Source: Phycomyces blakesleeanus NRRL 1555(-)
Lineage: Eukaryota; Mucoromycota; Mucoromycetes; Mucorales; Phycomycetaceae
Length of the DNA stretch: 64,000 bases
Direction: 5' to 3'
Assembly: GCF_001638985.1 (NCBI RefSeq)
Contig: NW_017265152.1
Location: 1,000,262-1,064,261, forward strand
Within the stretch, counting starts at the first letter, position 1. Each line of letters begins with the position of its first letter. Below, one piece after another: positions 58,732-64,000 of the stretch. The position numbers and the translations under genes are program-made. The notes under the pieces were generated by a model. That model did no database searches. It saw only the letters and a list, made by a program, of their open reading frames with translations, and had not been told where the DNA came from.

Positions 58732-60985
58732 TATTGTATTATATTATATATATTATATATGTAGGTGTGCGGGAATAGTAAATGATATATGTATATATAA
58801 ATATATAATATATAAATATATATATAAGAGAGAAAAGGCAAAGTTAAAGAAGTATAAGTTGAAGAAGTAGAGGAAGAGTACGAAGAGTAAGAGAAAGAGA
58901 AAGAAGGACAGGAAAAAAAAAGAAATGAAATTAAATGAAATGAAACGACTTTTTTTTTCTTTTTTTTTTATTAAAAAAAAATTATTCACGGTCGTTTTGA
59001 ACTATGCGCTATTTTAAAAGGAAAGAAGTTGCGAAATCTAAAAATAGTGTATGCGTTTTGTAAAACGTAACTCTGTCTCTGATAATAATAATATATATAT
59101 TTGGGTGAAGTTACTAAACAAAACCCCTTCACCCACGCACTATTGTCTACATTTCTGTGTGAATATCTGTGTGTATGTGCATTTATGTTAGCGAGGTAAA
59201 TTCAGAGATAGAGGTAAAGAGAAAGGTAAAGAAAAAAAAGTAAAATGTACAAGATTACAAATTAATATGCTTTGACGAGTGATTTAATAAAAGAAAGAAA
59301 GAATAGAGCTCTTACAGATAAAGTACTGATAGATAGTACATAAGAAGAAGAAGGCAAATAAGATAAATCATAAATGTATATCTATGAGTGAATAAATAAA
59401 ATGATTGTATCATTTCACATCAGAAATCTAACAACATTTAGCATTTCTCTTGCTAATATATTAAATACAACAGTAACAATAATAAGCTGCACTATAATGG
59501 AGTCCAATTAATCCAATATGCTGTATGAATTGCTGTATGAGTCTTTATATAAATGATATAGTAGGTATTATCAGTGGCATTCGAGTAAGCAAAGCAAAAA
59601 TAATCAAAACAAACAAACATATATATATATATATACAAATGTACTATCCTGTCATGGATCACAACGAGGAGTCAAAAGATTAAGAAAAATGGAAATTTTT
59701 TAATTTTGTTCATTTCCAAGAGCTAAAATTGTTTGTGTGTAAAGTTTGATATAACAAAACTTATTCTATTATAAAAGGCAGGCAAATGTCATACTAGAAG
59801 CATTTACGAATACAGGATATTGTGTCCATAATTTGGGAGGTTTGATATATCGTCACTACAGACCACAGTGGTGTAAGCATTACAGAATATTCTTAAATTG
59901 AATGATATAAGTGTGTATGAGAGTGAGATAATGAATGTAAAGATATGTGCCAAAAGGATAACGTATAGAATTGAATAAGAACAGCTTACTTTGCAATTAA
60001 ACCTAAGCTCCATATGTCACAGTCTTTTACAGCTCTACACCTTTCCGCTACTATTATTGTTGCTGATGTTGACATTATTTATTAAAACCTTTGTGAAATG
60101 GTCTTTGAAAGCCATATATATATATATTATGTATGAAAGAAGGGTAACCACACAGTTGGGTTTCATAAAATAGCTTCACACCCATTTTAACAAAAGAGGT
60201 TAAATGACATTAGTATTGGTCATTACAGTTTCCTAAAATCGTTATTCCAAATATCACGCACAGCCCAATCCAATTACTGAGTTAAGACAAAGAGAGAGAG
60301 AGAGAGAGGTTTTTTTTTAAAAAAATAAAATAAAATAAAACGAGTAGCCTTTTTGAATTATTCAAGGGAAACATTGTCAGTAATGATGTCGCACAAATCA
60401 GTGTAAGACTCAATGTACCAGGCCTCAAACGGGGTTCTCGAACATAACATGCTTTCATTGCAACCAACCCAAGAAAAAAAAAGGATAAAAAATAAGAAAT
60501 AAGAATGGTGTTACCACTGGTAACTCTGGATAGTCCTTTTAGTGGCAAGTCAGGGTTCGATGGTGTCCAAAATATCCGAAAAATACAAGAATACAAAAAG
60601 AAGTCTATTGGGGTACAGAGGGTCGACAGAAGATCGCCCGTCTCCATGTGGCCTGTTAAAAATTGGGATTGGTATTATTGATACCAAAATTCCTTTATTT
60701 CATTTTCTGTAGTTTTAGTAAAAAAAAAAAAGATTACAAGGGAATTCATTTATCAAAAGCAATTATCTCTCTATTGACTCTAATTGCATGTCGATTCATC
60801 AGAGTCAAAATACAAGATTTCCACTCCAAAAGTTTGATTTCTTTTTCATTCTTTCTTCAGAACATACAAACACCAGAGCCAATACTTTTTTTACACTCCG
60901 ACTATATATATATATATAAAATAAATTAATAAATAAATAAATTGATTGATTGATTGATTGATTTCTTCGCTATTTGTACACTGAA
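58597..60985. other. Exportin-7 5' flank and gene-poor sequence
   Basis: A/T-rich, with TA arrays at about 58700-58830 and a purine-rich stretch at 58830-58950. A 9-bp hairpin lies at 59102-59135. Open frames at 60282-60647 (-) and elsewhere show no recognised domain. No gene is supported. Confidence 0.5.
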
Positions 60986-60989
60986 AAGA

Positions 60990-61420
60990 AAAGCTAATGC
61001 TATATTTAACCCATACTTGTCAGTTTTCTTGAGAAATCTGACGAGGATATTTGACGATATCTTCTTTACTAGCGTCTAGAGCTTTGAAAAACACTCTTCA
61101 ACTAGGTTGAAAAATGGAGACTACAGGGGGAGAAAAGGACTGTGGTTATGCGAGCCACTGATCCTTAAGTTTTGATACTGTGTTTCAGGAAGATTCGTTG
61201 CATAAATCTTCTATTATCTGATCAAGAGTTGTAGTACAATGTTTATCCTAAAATGTTCTAAATGAACTTAGAGTAGTCACTACTATTCTTTTGGCTTTAT
61301 TCTCGTAATCCACCTAGCTTTTTAGGCTCTATTGTGCGATATATTCTTCATAATCAAGCTCTTAATACGCTTTAATTGAAATATATTTGGTCCGTTTTTA
61401 TTCTTCTTTGAATACTAGTA
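60990..61420 (-). pseudogene. Second Tc1/mariner-like transposase relic
   Basis: On the minus strand, broken frames give TTTLDQIIEDLCNESS (about 61220, like the N-terminal helix of Tc1-type transposases) and, further on, SPFFNLVEECFSKL (about 61085-61130, matching the YSP.LNP.E...SK.K motif with the catalytic Glu). The middle of the protein is missing and stops interrupt the frame. It is more decayed than the copy at 18090. Confidence 0.4.
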
Positions 61421-64000
61421 GCTGAACTGGAAGTTCATTTTGTAAAACAGGATAAAGGTATGATTCAAAATAGTATGGCAAGCTTCGCATTATATACTTT
61501 TTTTAACGGCTATATAATAACACAAAGTGTGTTGTCATGTGCCTGTCATAACCAGTTATGAGACTCTTCAAATGTCTTTATAATAGATAGTAGTATCATT
61601 TCCTATAATTTATTACATGTCTTTGTATTTCTTTCTACCACAGCTAATATTATTGCAATCTTTTGCTTTTACACATATAGCCAGCGTACAAATAAACTAT
61701 TGATCTTGGGGCTTATATCATCTAAAAAAAAACAAACGTTTGCAGTGAAAATCCTGGTATACACTATAAAAATTTAGGTGTAAAAGAAACCCCCAAAGTC
61801 ATCAATGGAATAGGCTTGTTACCTAAAATAAAGCTTCTATTTTTTTTTTACGAAACAAAGCAGTAGCATAACTAAAGGTTCTCTATTTTAAATACAATGT
61901 CAAACGAGCTAGAAAAAGTTAAATAACTAGAAATAACGCATCTAAATTAGATGTCATCGATACTATGAGCTGATATGCAGATATACAATGCCCAAATTCA
62001 TAAACAAAAAATCAGTGCTGAATACCGAATTTACACGCATTAGTTTTATGCCTTTGTCATAAAAAGGCCCCTCTGTATCTATTTTCCACTTAAGCCCGTT
62101 CTTTTCTATTTTAATTAAACAAGACATGCCACTGTGGTGTATTGCTACTTTATGATAAATACAGTAACTATTGTTGGCAACCGGGTACCTCATAAGGTGT
62201 ATATATCTTAAGATAGAGCAATAGGAAAGTTCAGAAATATGATGATGAAAAGGATTAGAGAAAAAAAAAAGCTCTAGTCGTTTAATCAACACTATCTGAA
62301 GAATATACTTTTTATTTTTCTGTTTTTTTGTTCTTGCCATTTAGTTTGATTATTTCTATAGAATTAATTCCCCCATATATTTCTTAAAGTAAAAGTATAG
62401 CCAGCCTTCCAAAACGCACAGCTTTCTTCTATGAAAAACAAAATAAAACAAATTAATACAATTACTTTAAATATTAGCAATATACTTGCCACGTTGCGTG
62501 CGTCTTCAAAATTCCGGCTGACCAAACCATATAATATCTTTCCAAATCTTTCTTGTATCAATTATAAAAACACCTTCATTAAGGCAAGGCATTGGGAAGA
62601 ACAAGGTTTCTATATCTAACGCAGATATAAATTGAAAATCCAAAGAATTACGACAATGAACACTAAAAATATTCATTTGTTTCAATTTCTCTATTTTCTT
62701 AATCATTAATTTTTCAAAAAGTATAGTTTATCCCAGAATATTTCACTAAAAGTAATTGAAATTTTTTCAGCGAGTCTCGGTCATAGTCATACAATCACTT
62801 TTTCAACAGACTAGCCCTGATTAGTGGAAACGCTTTTGGAAGGCTGGAATGCCCTCAGAAAACATATAACATATGACTAATACTTATACACAGCAAAATC
62901 CCTTGTCACCAGTGATTGTTTGCCCTAAAAATAAAAAAATCGCGATGATCCAAATTGCTTTTTGTGTGGCTTTCCAGAAGACGAGAACCATTCTTCTTGG
63001 GCTTGCAATCTTAAGTCCACCATTTGGAGACAAGCTTGCAATATGTTTCTTGTAGATTTAACCCAGCTTCAATATTCGCCTGTTTAACCCCCACTCCGTC
63101 AATAACCCGCTACTCTGGTATCATCCTATTACAGATTATAGGTTGAGAAATTCGAAAAATATGGGAAGCACACTTTTTTCTGAACTTTAACGAGGTACAT
63201 TTCATATGGAACCGTATAGCAGTCATCATTACTTTAAATATTCAAACAATTGAAGCAGAAGAAATATTTGCCTGTCTCTAAAATAATATAAGATTCTCGT
63301 TCTCCATCGTTTAATGAACAATACAAAAAAAAAGTAGCAAAGAATTTACCAATTGTCTTATTTTATAAATGATCGAAATATCTATATAAACATTGAAAGG
63401 TGAAGGCAATAAAAATCCAGTAAAACGGCATGTATTCTTCCTCTATATTTCTTGAGAGAGCAAACTATCAATTGCCAATGTTTATAATAAGAGGTTGTTA
63501 GAGGCGATCGATAGCTATTATTTTAACAGTCTGAGCCGCTTTATTGCATAAACCAATACAATCCGTCTCAGAAGTAAATATTAATACTAATCTAAAGACT
63601 GTCATACCTCTAACACTTTGTGGAAAGCGGAATAATGATATTTAGACTCGTCTATAAAGAATATTAAACAAATCGGATCCGTAGCAACAGATCATTTAAA
63701 GAAATTTATATAGTTGTGGCTCATAATTAAGGGAGAAACCGCAATCTTTGTACTTTCCCGTAAAAAATACTAGGAATATGTAACCACCAGTAAAAAACAT
63801 TCTAAAAAAAAAGTCGATATACCTTTGACCATTGATGGAGGGGGGACCTAGATCGTTGAAATTGGCAGTCAGAATACAAAACAAAAGAATACGATAGGCA
63901 GTAAAACATGTGTAGAGAGGCGTATATGTCTGCCACTTTGAATAGAGAGCGGAACCTTTATGGTTGACGTGAATTATAATAGGACTACACAAATTAAATT
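61421..64000. other. Gene-poor AT-rich sequence to window end
   Basis: No gene recognised. Minus-strand frames at 61963-62340, 62364-62706 and 63696-63992 have protein-like composition (the last includes SKWQTYTPLYTCFTAYRILL and runs to the window edge), but they match no family I know and lack clear splice partners. They may be element relics or part of a gene that continues beyond the window. Confidence 0.4.

Noticed and set aside
1..64000. tRNA, rRNA or snRNA genes
   Set aside because: I looked for the conserved GGTTCRA-type B box and cloverleaf arms by eye and found no convincing candidate; a covariance-model scan (tRNAscan-SE, Rfam) would be decisive.

Overview
The window looks like nuclear DNA of an early-diverging filamentous fungus, most likely Mucoromycota. 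It is AT-rich, with many short GT-AG introns full of TA and A/T tracts. The protein versions match fungal/animal-type families (HIRA, exportin-7, TAF4, Yos9/OS-9, TMEM115), and the transposon remnants resemble families I associate with this phylum. I ran no database search. Names rest on recognised motifs and on exon structures whose splice phases I checked by hand, and species-level assignment is not possible.

Layout: 1-1817 (+) is the 3' end of a Mi-2/CHD-type gene that stops in the middle of the ATPase. 1818-9593 is gene-poor. 9594-10928 (+) is a low-complexity protein with a WAPL-like N-terminus. 11884-16363 (-) is HIRA in 16 exons. A dead Tc1/mariner copy lies at 18090-18740. 18951-20618 (+) is the ER lectin Yos9/OS-9. 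20941-24071 (-) is an Sct1/Gat1-type glycerol-3-phosphate acyltransferase. 24072-29343 is gene-poor and holds a palindrome cluster and a Fanzor/TnpB-like C-terminal remnant. 29344-30984 (-) is a leucine-rich-repeat protein. 31456-36020 (-) is TAF4, 37113-39770 (-) a mitochondrial-type PPR protein, and 42081-43468 (-) a TMEM115/DUF1751 Golgi protein. At 44146-46421 a direct duplication of about 1.09 kb flanks a 100-N gap and is probably an assembly artefact. 46160-49879 (+) is CYC8/SSN6. 50153-52142 is a transposable element with long inverted repeats. 52577-58596 (-) is exportin-7 in 18 exons. 58597-64000 is gene-poor with another transposase relic.

The genes do not form one pathway. Several act in chromatin and transcription (Mi-2-like protein, HIRA, TAF4, CYC8), two in the ER or lipid synthesis (Yos9, GPAT), and others in Golgi, nuclear transport and mitochondrial RNA work. 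Many carry long low-complexity insertions (Q/H/P, N, G/A/T, S/A), and these tracts create most of the spurious antisense reading frames.

The most interesting items are the 2-kb element with near-identical long inverted repeats and repeated CGACA-type motifs, the Fanzor-like remnant, the Mi-2 protein with altered ATPase motifs and no second helicase lobe, two GC-AG introns, and the false duplication at the gap.
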